A DNA stretch of 64,000 nt from Chloracidobacterium sp. (GTDB taxonomy: Bacteria; Acidobacteriota; Blastocatellia; Pyrinomonadales; Pyrinomonadaceae), in assembly GCA_016711345.1 (NCBI GenBank), contig JADJTD010000001.1:2976001-3040000 (forward strand), given 5' to 3'. Position 1 is the first letter of the stretch, and the number at the start of each line of letters is the position of its first letter. Of this stretch, positions 15,788 to 24,311 are shown in pieces. The translations under genes and the position numbers were made by a program. The notes beneath the pieces are model-generated. The model had not been told where the DNA came from. It searched no databases and saw only the letters and a list, made by a program, of their open reading frames with translations.

Positions 15788-17173
15788 GTGAAATCTGAAC
15801 TCGACATTCTAATAATGGCAGCCGGCCTTGGCACACGGATGAAGTCCAACCTTGCCAAGGTGCTGCACAAACTCGACGGACGATCGCTTATTAATCATGT
15901 TTGCGAAGCCGCTTTATCGCTCAACCCGCAAAAGATCTACGTCGTCGTTGGACACCAGTCTGAGGACGTCAAGGACGCGGTTTTGAGTGAAAATGATGCA
16001 AATTTGTTCGGTTTTGCATTGCAAAAACAACAGAATGGCACCGGCGATGCTGTTAATGCGGCACGCGAAATTTTGGAAAATACCGATTCGACACTGTTGG
16101 TCCTTTCTGGTGACGTTCCGATGATTCGTTCGGAAACGCTCGATGCTCTCGTGAAAAAACACAACGAACATCTTGGCCGAGGCGCCGCTTGTACGGTGCT
16201 GACCGTCAGGCTAAAAGACCCAAGCGGCTATGGCCGCGTATTGCGTGACGAAAACGGAGCATTTGAAAAGATCGTCGAGCAAAAGGACGCAAACGACGAA
16301 GAAAAACTGATCGATGAGATCAATTCCGGTATCTACTGTTTTGATACGAAAAAATTGTTTGCGGCTTTGTCGCAGGTTAAGAATGATAATGCTCAAGGTG
16401 AATATTATTTGACCGACGTGCCGAGCATCTTGCGAGAGCAAGATGATGATGTTGCGATCTTTCTATGCGACGATCCGCATGAGATCGAGGGCGTCAACGA
16501 CCGCCGCCAACTTGCGGCAATGGAAGAGACAATTCGCCGCCGTACTGTCGAAAAACTGATGATAGAGACTGGCGTAACATTTGTCGATCCGAAAGCTGCA
16601 TACATAAGCCGCCGTGCAAAGATCGGCCGTGACACAGTAATTTATCCAAACGTAACTGTCGAAGGCGACAGCGTCATCGGCGAAGGTTGCGTTGTTCGGC
16701 AGGGAACACGGATCGTAAATTCGAGTATCGGAAACGGCGTCGAGATACGCGATAATTGCTTTATTACCGATTCGACCGTCGGCGACAAATGCACGGTCGG
16801 TCCGATGGCGCATCTTCGAGGCCACGCAGTTATGATTGAAGGTTCGAAGGTCGGTAATTTTGTCGAACTAAAGAAAACCAAGCTCGGAAAAGGCTCCAAA
16901 GCCAGCCATCTGACCTATCTCGGGGACGCAACCATCGGCGAAAACACAAACATCGGTGCCGGAACGATAACCTGCAATTACGACGGCAAAAATAAGCATG
17001 AAACCCACATTGGAAATAACGTAAAGATCGGTTCAGATACAATGCTTGTTGCTCCGATCAAAATAGGTGACGGTGCTGTAACCGGTGCCGGAAGCGTGGT
17101 GAAAAAAGACGTTGAGGCCAACAAAGTAGTAGCTGGCGTTCCGGCTAAAGAGCTGAACAAAAGTAAGGAATAG
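15788..17173 (+). CDS. glmU: Bifunctional GlmU (GlcN-1-P acetyltransferase / GlcNAc-1-P uridylyltransferase)
   Basis: A 461-residue enzyme, normal length. The N-terminal uridylyltransferase domain has MAAGLGTRMKS and the substrate motif QNGTGDAVNAA. From about residue 250 the left-handed beta-helix acetyltransferase domain is visible as hexapeptide repeats (RRAKIGRDTVIYPNVTVEGD, GENTNIGAGTITCNYDGKNK). It makes UDP-GlcNAc for peptidoglycan and lipid A. The GTG start follows yvcK by 19 bases; glmS follows 29 bases later, so this is a probable operon. Confidence 0.96.
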   Translation: MKSELDILIMAAGLGTRMKSNLAKVLHKLDGRSLINHVCEAALSLNPQKIYVVVGHQSEDVKDAVLSENDANLFGFALQKQQNGTGDAVNAAREILENTDSTLLVLSGDVPMIRSETLDALVKKHNEHLGRGAACTVLTVRLKDPSGYGRVLRDENGAFEKIVEQKDANDEEKLIDEINSGIYCFDTKKLFAALSQVKNDNAQGEYYLTDVPSILREQDDDVAIFLCDDPHEIEGVNDRRQLAAMEETIRRRTVEKLMIETGVTFVDPKAAYISRRAKIGRDTVIYPNVTVEGDSVIGEGCVVRQGTRIVNSSIGNGVEIRDNCFITDSTVGDKCTVGPMAHLRGHAVMIEGSKVGNFVELKKTKLGKGSKASHLTYLGDATIGENTNIGAGTITCNYDGKNKHETHIGNNVKIGSDTMLVAPIKIGDGAVTGAGSVVKKDVEANKVVAGVPAKELNKSKE

Positions 17174-17202
17174 AGAAGAGAATAGTCGTTTGAATTAGAC
17201 TT

Positions 17203-19065
17203 ATGTGTGGAATTGTAGGATACGTTGGAAATAAACAAGTTGTGCCGTTGATCATCGAAGGCTTAAGGAAGCTCGAGTATCGTGGTTACGATTCGGCGGG
17301 GATTGCGGTGGTTGACGGTGACCATCATATGGAACTGCGGCGTGCCGAGGGTAAGCTGCGGAACCTCGAAGAAGCAATTCGCCTGAGCCCGCTCGACGGC
17401 AATTACGGCATCGGCCATACGCGATGGGCGACGCACGGGCGTCCGACTGAGGAAAACGCGCATCCTCATCGCGATCAGTCGGGCAAGGTCGTTGTTGTTC
17501 ACAACGGCATCATCGAAAATTACCTCACGCTGAAAGAGAGGCTGCAGGCGATCGGGCACGAGTTTCATACCGAAACCGACACCGAGGTCGTCGCTCATCT
17601 GATCGGCCATTACATAGATACAGAAAGTTTGTCGCTTGAGCTTGCCGTTCGAAAAACGGTGAAAGAGTTAAAAGGAATCTTCGCTCTCTCGATCATCTCT
17701 TCGGACGAGCCGGATATGATCGTCTCCGTTCGCGAAGGCCCGCCGGTCGTGATCGGTTTGGGCGACGGCGAGTTTTTTGTTGCGTCGGATATTCCGCCGA
17801 TATTAGCACATACACGCGATGTATTTTTTCTCGGCGACAGGGAAATTGCTGTGCTTACAAAAGAGTCTGTTCGCGTCACGGATTTCGACGGCAATGTGGT
17901 TGAGCCCCAGACACAGCGGATCACTTGGGACCCTATTCAGGCTGAGAAAGGCGGCTTCAAACATTTTATGCTGAAGGAGATATACGAGCAGCCGCGTGCA
18001 GTGCGCGACACCTCGCAAGGGCGTGTTTCTCTTGATAACGGAAAAGTTTATCTCGATCCGATGGACATCTCGGACGACGACCTACAGGGCATTACATCAA
18101 TCAAGATTGCCGCCTGCGGCACTTCGTGGCACGCCGCTCTCGCCGGAAAGTACATGCTCGAACAGCTTGCACGCGTTCCGGTCGAGGTGGATTATGCGTC
18201 GGAATTTCGCTATCGCGATCCGGTTTTGAGCGAGAATGATCTGATAATCGTAATTTCGCAATCTGGCGAAACCGCCGATACAATTGCGGCTATGCGTGAG
18301 GCAAAATTGTCCGGTTGTAAAATCCTTGCGATCTGTAATGTTCAGGGTTCGATGATCACACGCGAGGCAGATGGAACCATATTGACGCACGCAGGGCCTG
18401 AGATCGGGGTGGCATCGACCAAAGCGTTTACTTGTCAGATGGTCGCTTTGTATTTGTTCTCCTTGTATCTGGGACAACTACGCGGCAAGATCGACGAGAC
18501 GCAAGCCAAAAAACTCGCACAAGACCTCGCCGAACTTCCGCTAAAGATCGAGCAATTGTTGAACAATGCGGATTCGATCGAGGAACTTTCAAAAGAGTTT
18601 TTCCGTTCGCAGGATTTTCTTTATCTCGGCAGAGGTATCAATTTTCCTGTCGCCCTCGAAGGCGCCTTAAAATTAAAAGAGATCAGCTACATCCACGCTG
18701 AAGGTTATCCCGCTGGCGAAATGAAACACGGCCCGAATGCACTGATCGATGAAAAATTGCCGGTTGTGATCGTCAACACACGTGAAAAAAATAATGCGGC
18801 AAGCGAATTGCGTTACGAAAAAACGCACTCGAATATCGTCGAGGTCAAATCCCGCGACGGCATCATTTTGACGGTTTTGACTGAAGGCGACACGATGAGC
18901 TGCAAAGTGTCCGACCACGTAATCGAGATCCCCGAAACATCCGATTTACTGGGTCCGATACTCTCGATAGTGCCATTGCAGTTGCTCTCGTATCACATCG
19001 CCGTTCGAAGAGGATGCGATGTCGATCAGCCGAGAAACCTGGCAAAATCTGTGACGGTGGAATAG
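17203..19065 (+). CDS. glmS: Glutamine-fructose-6-phosphate aminotransferase
   Basis: A 620-residue enzyme, slightly longer than the usual 609. It starts MCGIVGYVGN, where Cys2 is the glutaminase nucleophile after Met removal. The N-terminal Ntn glutaminase domain has WATHGRPTEENAHPH and HNGIIENY. Two SIS domains follow: CGTSWHAAL with SQSGETADT, and GRGINFPVALEGALKLKEISYIHAEGYPAGEMKHGP. It catalyses the first step of hexosamine synthesis, giving GlcN-6-P that feeds the GlmU pathway encoded just upstream. No glmS ribozyme is seen in the short gap. Confidence 0.97.
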   Translation: MCGIVGYVGNKQVVPLIIEGLRKLEYRGYDSAGIAVVDGDHHMELRRAEGKLRNLEEAIRLSPLDGNYGIGHTRWATHGRPTEENAHPHRDQSGKVVVVHNGIIENYLTLKERLQAIGHEFHTETDTEVVAHLIGHYIDTESLSLELAVRKTVKELKGIFALSIISSDEPDMIVSVREGPPVVIGLGDGEFFVASDIPPILAHTRDVFFLGDREIAVLTKESVRVTDFDGNVVEPQTQRITWDPIQAEKGGFKHFMLKEIYEQPRAVRDTSQGRVSLDNGKVYLDPMDISDDDLQGITSIKIAACGTSWHAALAGKYMLEQLARVPVEVDYASEFRYRDPVLSENDLIIVISQSGETADTIAAMREAKLSGCKILAICNVQGSMITREADGTILTHAGPEIGVASTKAFTCQMVALYLFSLYLGQLRGKIDETQAKKLAQDLAELPLKIEQLLNNADSIEELSKEFFRSQDFLYLGRGINFPVALEGALKLKEISYIHAEGYPAGEMKHGPNALIDEKLPVVIVNTREKNNAASELRYEKTHSNIVEVKSRDGIILTVLTEGDTMSCKVSDHVIEIPETSDLLGPILSIVPLQLLSYHIAVRRGCDVDQPRNLAKSVTVE

Positions 19066-19067
19066 TA

Positions 19068-20030
19068 ATGAAAGCAATTGTCGTCCGCGAATTTGGTGAA
19101 CCAGAGGTAATGAAGATCGAAGAGCTTCCGACGCCCGCGTCGTCTGGCTCCCAAGTTCTGGTTCAGATCAAAGCTGCGGGTGTTAATCCTGTTGATGCTT
19201 ATCTCCGCACCGGAATTCATGCCCACGCTCCAAATCTGCCTTACACGCCGGGTAAAGATGCCGCCGGCATTGTCGAATCTGTCGGCGAGGCTGTAACCAA
19301 GTTCAAAGCGGGCGATAGAGTTTATATCGCCGACTCATTGACAGGAACGTATGCTGAATATGCGTTGTGCGAAGAAAAGCAGCTCGGAACTTTGCCTGGC
19401 AACGTCAGCTTTGAACAGGGAGCGGGCGTCTGGACGCCGTATGCGACCAGCTATCGTGCTTTATTTCAAAGAGCCGATGCAAAGGCGGGCGAGACCGTTC
19501 TCATTCACGGAGCATCCGGCGGCGTTGGTATCGCCGCAATTCAGTGGGCAAAAAACGCAGGCCTGACAGTCATAGGAACAGCTAGTTCTGAAGATGGCAA
19601 AAAACTCGCGGCCGAACAAGGAGCAGATCACGTCTTCGATCACACCGACGACTCGCATCTCGCGGCTGTAAAAGAGATCACAGACGGCAAAGGCGTCGAA
19701 GTCATTATCGAAATGCTCGCTAATGTTAACTTGCAGAAAGATTTTGATGCGCTCGCAATGTTTGGCCGTATTGTCGTGATAGGGAATCGCGGAAGCCTCG
19801 ACTTTAATCCGCGCGTGATCATGGGCAAGGACGCAACCGTTTACGGAATGTCGCTTTTCAATTCTTTGCAGCCCGACCGTGATAAGATACACGCTGCAAT
19901 ATTCGATGGACTTAAATCCGGAGTTCTAAATCCTATCATCCGCAAAACACTTCCGCTTGCCGATGCACCATTGGCCCATCACGAAGTAATGGAAAACAAG
20001 GCTTTGGGCAAGATCGTCCTTGTGCCTTAA
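19068..20030 (+). CDS. NADPH:quinone oxidoreductase-like (QOR) zinc-independent alcohol dehydrogenase
   Basis: The start at 19068 (MKAIVVREFGEPEVMK) is preferred over a start inside glmS; glmS ends two bases earlier. About 320 residues with the QOR layout: N-terminal GroES-like region, GKDAAGIVESVGEAV, the NAD(P) Rossmann motif GASGGVGIAAIQWAK, and FGRIVVIGNRG. The zinc-ligand Cys residues of alcohol dehydrogenases are absent, supporting a QOR-type enzyme reducing quinones or enones with NADPH. Substrate not predictable. Probably co-transcribed with glmS by read-through. Confidence 0.9.
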   Translation: MKAIVVREFGEPEVMKIEELPTPASSGSQVLVQIKAAGVNPVDAYLRTGIHAHAPNLPYTPGKDAAGIVESVGEAVTKFKAGDRVYIADSLTGTYAEYALCEEKQLGTLPGNVSFEQGAGVWTPYATSYRALFQRADAKAGETVLIHGASGGVGIAAIQWAKNAGLTVIGTASSEDGKKLAAEQGADHVFDHTDDSHLAAVKEITDGKGVEVIIEMLANVNLQKDFDALAMFGRIVVIGNRGSLDFNPRVIMGKDATVYGMSLFNSLQPDRDKIHAAIFDGLKSGVLNPIIRKTLPLADAPLAHHEVMENKALGKIVLVP

Positions 20031-20034
20031 ACCG

Positions 20035-21903
20035 TCACCTCTTAAATTCATCCAAAGCTTCAAATACCTGTAGAGCGTATTTCACGTTTCCGAATGGGGC
20101 CGAGACCTGAACGCCTTGAATTACGTCGCGAACTTCGAGCAGCGATTCCCGAGCGATGTTGATGCCTTCTTCGCGGGCTTCCTCTTTGCTTACGTCAGAG
20201 GCTATACGCATGCGTTCGAGGATCTCTTGGGTTACCTCGACGCCCGGCACTTCGTTATGAAGAAATTCGGCGTTGCGGAAGCTAACGAGCGGCCAAATAC
20301 CGGCGATGATCGGAATTCGGACGTGATCGATCATATCGAGAAAGCGTTTTAGCTGCGCGGTGTCGAAAACCGGCTGAGTGATAGCGTATTCAGCACCAGC
20401 TTCGACCTTCCACTCGAATCGTTTTATTTCCTCTTCCATATTCACCGCGCCGGGATTTACACCGACTCCGATCGAGAACGCGGTCGGTTTGCCGATCGGG
20501 TTGTTGCCTAGATCAAGGCCGTGATTTAGTTTGTTGACCATGTTGGTCAGGCCGATCGCGTCTATGTCAAAAACGGCGGTCGCATCAGGGTAAGGCCCCA
20601 TCTTTGGCGGGTCGCCCGTGATCAGCAGTAAATTGTGCAATCCCAAAGCGGAAGCTCCGAGCAGATCCGACATCATGCCGAGCAGATTGCGGTCGCGGCA
20701 GCAGTAGTGCAGGACGGCTTCGATGCCGATCTCGCGTTCGACGAGAACGGCAGTCGCTTGGGCCGACATTCGCGTTTGGGCACGCGGGCCGTCTGGAATA
20801 TTTACGCCATCGACGCCGGCGTCTTTTAGCAAACGGATCGAATCGAGCGTCTTCTGAGCATCGCATCCTTTGGGCGGCAGAACCTCGACCGACGTAACAA
20901 ATTCGCCGCGAGCGATCTTTGCCGACCAGCGGGAACGATCCTCGGGCTTTACGACCTGAACGTCGTCCGGTTTCAGTTCAGAGATCGTGACCGGCTCATT
21001 TTCTATTACCGCTCTCGCCGTGACACGCGGACTGATCGAGCGGATGCCGTCCGCAATAAGCTTGATGTGCGTCGGTGTAGTTCCGCAGCAGCCGCCAACG
21101 AATTTTGCACCGACCTGGACAAAACGCCGTGAAAATTCGGCCATATATTCAGGCGAACCCATGTAAAACTGTCGCCCCTGAACGTCACGCGGCAAACCGG
21201 CGTTTGGCTGTGCAGAAAGCGGATTGGTTGTGACCGAACGCATTTTTTCGAGAGCGTTGAGCAGATGGTTTGGGCCCATTCCGCAGTTCAGGCCGATGAC
21301 ATCGACGCCGAGTTTGTCGAGCTTCTTCGTAAAATGCTCCGGTGTGTCGCCGTAAAGTGTTTTGCCGTCCATTTGGATCGTCATCTGGGCAACTATCGGC
21401 AGATCGGTCAGTTCACGGACGGCGCGAATCGCCTGTTCGATGAGCGGCAATTCGGAAAAGGTTTCGAGGATGAAAAGGTCAACGCCGCCTTCGAGCAATG
21501 CTTCGATCTGCTCTTTGTACATCTCTCGTGCCTCGTCGAAAGATGTCGGGCCAAACGGTTCGAGACGCAAACCCAAAGGCCCGATTGCTCCGGCAACATA
21601 GGCCTTGTCGCCTGCGGCCTCGCGGGCAAGTTTCACGGCGGAAACATTGATCTCGCGTAATTTGCTTTCGAGGCCGTACGGTTGCAATTTGTGCCGCGTC
21701 GCACCAAAGGTATTGGTCTCGATAATGTCCGCACCGGCGGCAACGTACTCCTCATGGACCTCGCGGACAAGGTCTGGATTTGTGAGATTAAGCTCGTCGT
21801 AGCTGCGGTTGATATAAACGCCCTTATCGTAAAGACGCGTCCCGACCGCTCCGTCAAAAACGTATATGCCGTCTGAATCCAGAAGTTCGCGAAAGTTTTT
21901 CAT
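20035..21903 (-). CDS. Bifunctional homocysteine S-methyltransferase / 5,10-methylenetetrahydrofolate reductase
   Basis: A 622-residue fusion. Residues 1-300 are a Pfam S-methyl_trans domain with FDGAVGTRLYDKG, IIETNTFGATR and the zinc ligands in GLNCGMGP (Cys207) and GGCCGTTP (Cys272, Cys273). Residues 330-622 are a MetF-type FAD domain (SVEVLPPKG, GVDGVNIPDG, LLLITGDPPKMG, YAITQPVFD). It resembles Bacillus YitJ-type enzymes that make 5-methyl-THF and methylate homocysteine to methionine. A terminator hairpin ending at the ATG and an upstream SAM-II-like RNA (21959-22010) suggest SAM-responsive control. Its C-terminus ends five bases after the convergent oxidoreductase gene. Confidence 0.94.
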   Translation of the reverse strand: MKNFRELLDSDGIYVFDGAVGTRLYDKGVYINRSYDELNLTNPDLVREVHEEYVAAGADIIETNTFGATRHKLQPYGLESKLREINVSAVKLAREAAGDKAYVAGAIGPLGLRLEPFGPTSFDEAREMYKEQIEALLEGGVDLFILETFSELPLIEQAIRAVRELTDLPIVAQMTIQMDGKTLYGDTPEHFTKKLDKLGVDVIGLNCGMGPNHLLNALEKMRSVTTNPLSAQPNAGLPRDVQGRQFYMGSPEYMAEFSRRFVQVGAKFVGGCCGTTPTHIKLIADGIRSISPRVTARAVIENEPVTISELKPDDVQVVKPEDRSRWSAKIARGEFVTSVEVLPPKGCDAQKTLDSIRLLKDAGVDGVNIPDGPRAQTRMSAQATAVLVEREIGIEAVLHYCCRDRNLLGMMSDLLGASALGLHNLLLITGDPPKMGPYPDATAVFDIDAIGLTNMVNKLNHGLDLGNNPIGKPTAFSIGVGVNPGAVNMEEEIKRFEWKVEAGAEYAITQPVFDTAQLKRFLDMIDHVRIPIIAGIWPLVSFRNAEFLHNEVPGVEVTQEILERMRIASDVSKEEAREEGINIARESLLEVRDVIQGVQVSAPFGNVKYALQVFEALDEFKR

Positions 21904-21934
21904 AAAACAAAAAGCCTCGCCAAAACAGCGAGAC
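21904..21934 (-). terminator. Leader hairpin ending at the methionine gene start codon
   Basis: Read on the minus strand: GTCTCGC, loop TGTTTTG, GCGAGGC, then TTTTTGTTTT leading straight into the ATG. The 3' arm holds GAGG, the only plausible ribosome-binding site, so the hairpin could block both transcription and translation. With the SAM-II-like RNA just upstream, it is a good candidate expression platform. Confidence 0.7.
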
Positions 21935-21958
21935 TTTCAAGATCGATGTGTCTATTGG

Positions 21959-22010
21959 CTGTTTAGCAGTTTATTTAACGTGGTCGCAAGTCGCATTAAC
22001 TCACCACGAT
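21959..22010 (-). promoter_or_regulatory. Candidate SAM-II riboswitch
   Basis: Read on the minus strand, P1 is CGTGG (22004-22008) paired with CCACG (21979-21983), enclosing TGAGTTAATGCGACTTGCGA. It is followed by TTAAATAAACTGCTAAAC. This matches the SAM-II layout remembered from family knowledge: loop TGAnTTAA, a TTGC that pseudoknots with GC of a downstream GCTAAA, and an A-rich connector. One conserved U (the first of UUU) reads G. The placement, directly before a homocysteine methyltransferase/MTHFR gene and its leader terminator, fits SAM control. No covariance search was possible. Confidence 0.6.
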
Positions 22011-22065
22011 TGATTCAGTATTGATATTCCTAATGACGCTGTCAAGCGCTAACTGATTCTAGGTC

Positions 22066-23481
22066 TTATCGTTTTGCATCCTTTGAATCTTTTTCACTGT
22101 TGTCACCTTGTGTAAGGAAATTCAGCTTTCCCGCCTCTGCCGGGCTTAACTGTACCCCAAACGCAATTGCCACATACGCCAAAACCGGGTCCATTTTCAT
22201 CTGCAGAGCAAGGCCGCCCGGTCGCAGTACAGTATCGGGAATGACACCTATGTGTTCGAGCCGCGAGCCATCCTTCATGACAACGTCGCCGATCGTAATG
22301 CTCATTCCCGGTGAGAAATATTGGGCATTGTCCCATTTAGTTATTGAACGGAGTTTCAAAGGAAAACCAATGCTTGTCATCACGCTTCCGCTGCTTACGT
22401 CTCCGTACACGACAGCCCGTTTTTCCAGTTGAAGAACGCGAGCAGTCACCTCGGCGGCTGATGCAGATGCAGAATCAATAAGCACCGCGACTTTGCCTCT
22501 ATAAATCTTGTCCCTGTCTACGGGCTTAGACATTCGCAGTTCGGATTTTGACCGCTTCACCATATCAGCGATCTTTACCTTTTCTTCAAAGAAATATCCT
22601 ATGAATGCCTCTTCCACTGAAACTAAACCTCCGGAATTGCCTCGTAGATCAAGGATAAGATTCGGGTACTTAGCCGCAAATTTCATCATTTTAGCGATAT
22701 CGTTATTTTCAGCATTAAATGTATAAAGTTTACAAACGACAACAGTAGGACTGATCTCCGAACACTTGAAAATGTCACGTTTCGTTTCTTGTCGATCAAT
22801 TAGGTCGTTCCAGAATTTTGCTGAGCTGACACTGCTGGCAGTTATGCGAACTGTTTTTTCAGCATTATCGGGCCGCCTAATCTTTAATTCTATCGTCTTG
22901 GCAGGATCGAGACTATAAAGCACAAAATTGATCTTCCAAAGGTCTGTGCGGTTTGGTACAAAATTTCCGATCTTTAGTACCTGATCGCCAGGTTCCAGGC
23001 CTTGCTTAAAGGCATCACTTTTTTTGTCGACTATTGTAATGAAGCAATCGTCGCCTATCATTTGCCATCTAACACCGTAATCAAAATTGTCCGTGCGCGG
23101 CAGGCCTAGAGATGTGTGAGAGTCGTTGAGTTCTAAAAGCACTTGCGCTGGAACACGATACATTTGCCAGTTATACTCAAGAGTTTTTAGACGTTCTTTT
23201 GCTTCTTTGATTCTTTTTTTTAGATCTATTCCGTGAAAGGTCTTGTCATAATAATGCTCAAACATTAGCCGCTCGATCTCGTCAAGCATTTGTGACGCGT
23301 ATTCTCGCGCACGTTTGGCATTAGCATCCGGGTTTGGCTTATTGTCATCCTTGTCCTGAGCCCCGACGTAGACCGCCGTTACTGCGATGATGACAACAAG
23401 TGCAAAACAAGTTAGGTAAGCGTACCGAGCTGAGCAGATCTTAGGTTTGGCAGATATGACCGGTACTATTTTTTCTGACAT
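22066..23481 (-). CDS. S41-family C-terminal-processing-like peptidase
   Basis: About 471 residues from the ATG at 23481, which overlaps the end of mutM by 16 bases (a TTG at 23490 is the other option). It has an N-terminal membrane anchor (YLTCFALVVIIAVTAVYVG), then a helical region, a PDZ domain (IVDKKSDAFKQGLEPGDQVLKIGN) and the S41 core (LILDLRGNSGGLVSVEEAFIG, then VAVLIDSASASAAEV with the nucleophile Ser). The following strand reads VVYGDVSSGSVMTS, where classic C-terminal-processing proteases have GEKTFGKG. The catalytic Lys is therefore missing from its usual place, and the enzyme may be altered or use other residues. Role probably envelope protein turnover. Confidence 0.88.
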   Translation of the reverse strand: MSEKIVPVISAKPKICSARYAYLTCFALVVIIAVTAVYVGAQDKDDNKPNPDANAKRAREYASQMLDEIERLMFEHYYDKTFHGIDLKKRIKEAKERLKTLEYNWQMYRVPAQVLLELNDSHTSLGLPRTDNFDYGVRWQMIGDDCFITIVDKKSDAFKQGLEPGDQVLKIGNFVPNRTDLWKINFVLYSLDPAKTIELKIRRPDNAEKTVRITASSVSSAKFWNDLIDRQETKRDIFKCSEISPTVVVCKLYTFNAENNDIAKMMKFAAKYPNLILDLRGNSGGLVSVEEAFIGYFFEEKVKIADMVKRSKSELRMSKPVDRDKIYRGKVAVLIDSASASAAEVTARVLQLEKRAVVYGDVSSGSVMTSIGFPLKLRSITKWDNAQYFSPGMSITIGDVVMKDGSRLEHIGVIPDTVLRPGGLALQMKMDPVLAYVAIAFGVQLSPAEAGKLNFLTQGDNSEKDSKDAKR

Positions 23482-24299
23482 TTTGGACAAAAATAAGTTG
23501 AACGACTACCTTGTTTTAACCTTAGAATTGGCGATTTGCAAGCATTGCAAAGTTCACCTTCACGGTCGTAAACGAACCATCCGGCATCGGTGGAACCGCT
23601 GAAATAATTGCCTTCCAGGTTTTCGGGATCGACTACGCGGCTTCCTGCGTGTGAGACGGCTTCTTGCAAGACGGCACGAATACTTTCATGCAGGCGTATG
23701 ACGTTTTGTTTAGAAAGTTTATCGGCTGGCTTTCTCGGATCCAAACCTGCGGCGAACATCGCTTCACAGGCATAGATGTTGCCCAGGCCGCAGACTCTTG
23801 TTTGGTCGAGCAGAAATTCTTTCAGGCTGCGTTTGGAATTTTTTGTCCTATCAAAAAGATATTCGATAGAAAAATCATCAGAAAAAGGTTCGGGTGCGAG
23901 TTTTATTAATTCCTTCGCATCGTGAAGATCGTTAGTATCAACGATTTTCATCAATCCGAAATGCCGCTGGTCGTCAAAGACCAATCTGGTTTCGTCCTCC
24001 AGATGGAAAACCGCGTGGGTGAATTTCGGATCTTCGCGTTCGGCGGGCAAAATCGAGAAGCGTCCGCTCATTCTCAGATGAACAATCAGTGTTTTTTCGC
24101 TGCTGAGATCAAAGAGAATATGCTTACCCCGTCGATGGACAAAATTGATCTTTGCTTTACGAAGTTTGTTGGAAAATTTGACTGGTGATATATCAGGAGC
24201 GAGTCGCGGACGAAGAAGTTTTGCAGACACAATTGTCCGGCCTTTGACCAGCGAGTTAAGCGATCTTGAGATCAGTTCGACTTCAGGTAATTCGGGCAT
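23466..24299 (-). CDS. mutM: Formamidopyrimidine-DNA glycosylase
   Basis: A 277-residue Fpg/MutM. The catalytic N-terminus MPELPEVELI (Pro2, Glu3) and the conserved Lys region are present, with GRFSIL and HLRMSGR in the N-terminal beta-sandwich. The helix-two-turn-helix and a C-terminal zinc finger (CNACKSPILRL...YFCPKC) are also present. It removes 8-oxoguanine and cuts the DNA strand by beta/delta-elimination. Its stop lies inside the start of the S41 peptidase gene, suggesting coupled translation, and a sugar nucleotidyltransferase gene lies 12 bases upstream. Confidence 0.96.
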   Translation of the reverse strand: MPELPEVELISRSLNSLVKGRTIVSAKLLRPRLAPDISPVKFSNKLRKAKINFVHRRGKHILFDLSSEKTLIVHLRMSGRFSILPAEREDPKFTHAVFHLEDETRLVFDDQRHFGLMKIVDTNDLHDAKELIKLAPEPFSDDFSIEYLFDRTKNSKRSLKEFLLDQTRVCGLGNIYACEAMFAAGLDPRKPADKLSKQNVIRLHESIRAVLQEAVSHAGSRVVDPENLEGNYFSGSTDAGWFVYDREGELCNACKSPILRLKQGSRSTYFCPKCQKK

Positions 24300-24311
24300 T
24301 GAAATTCGTGC

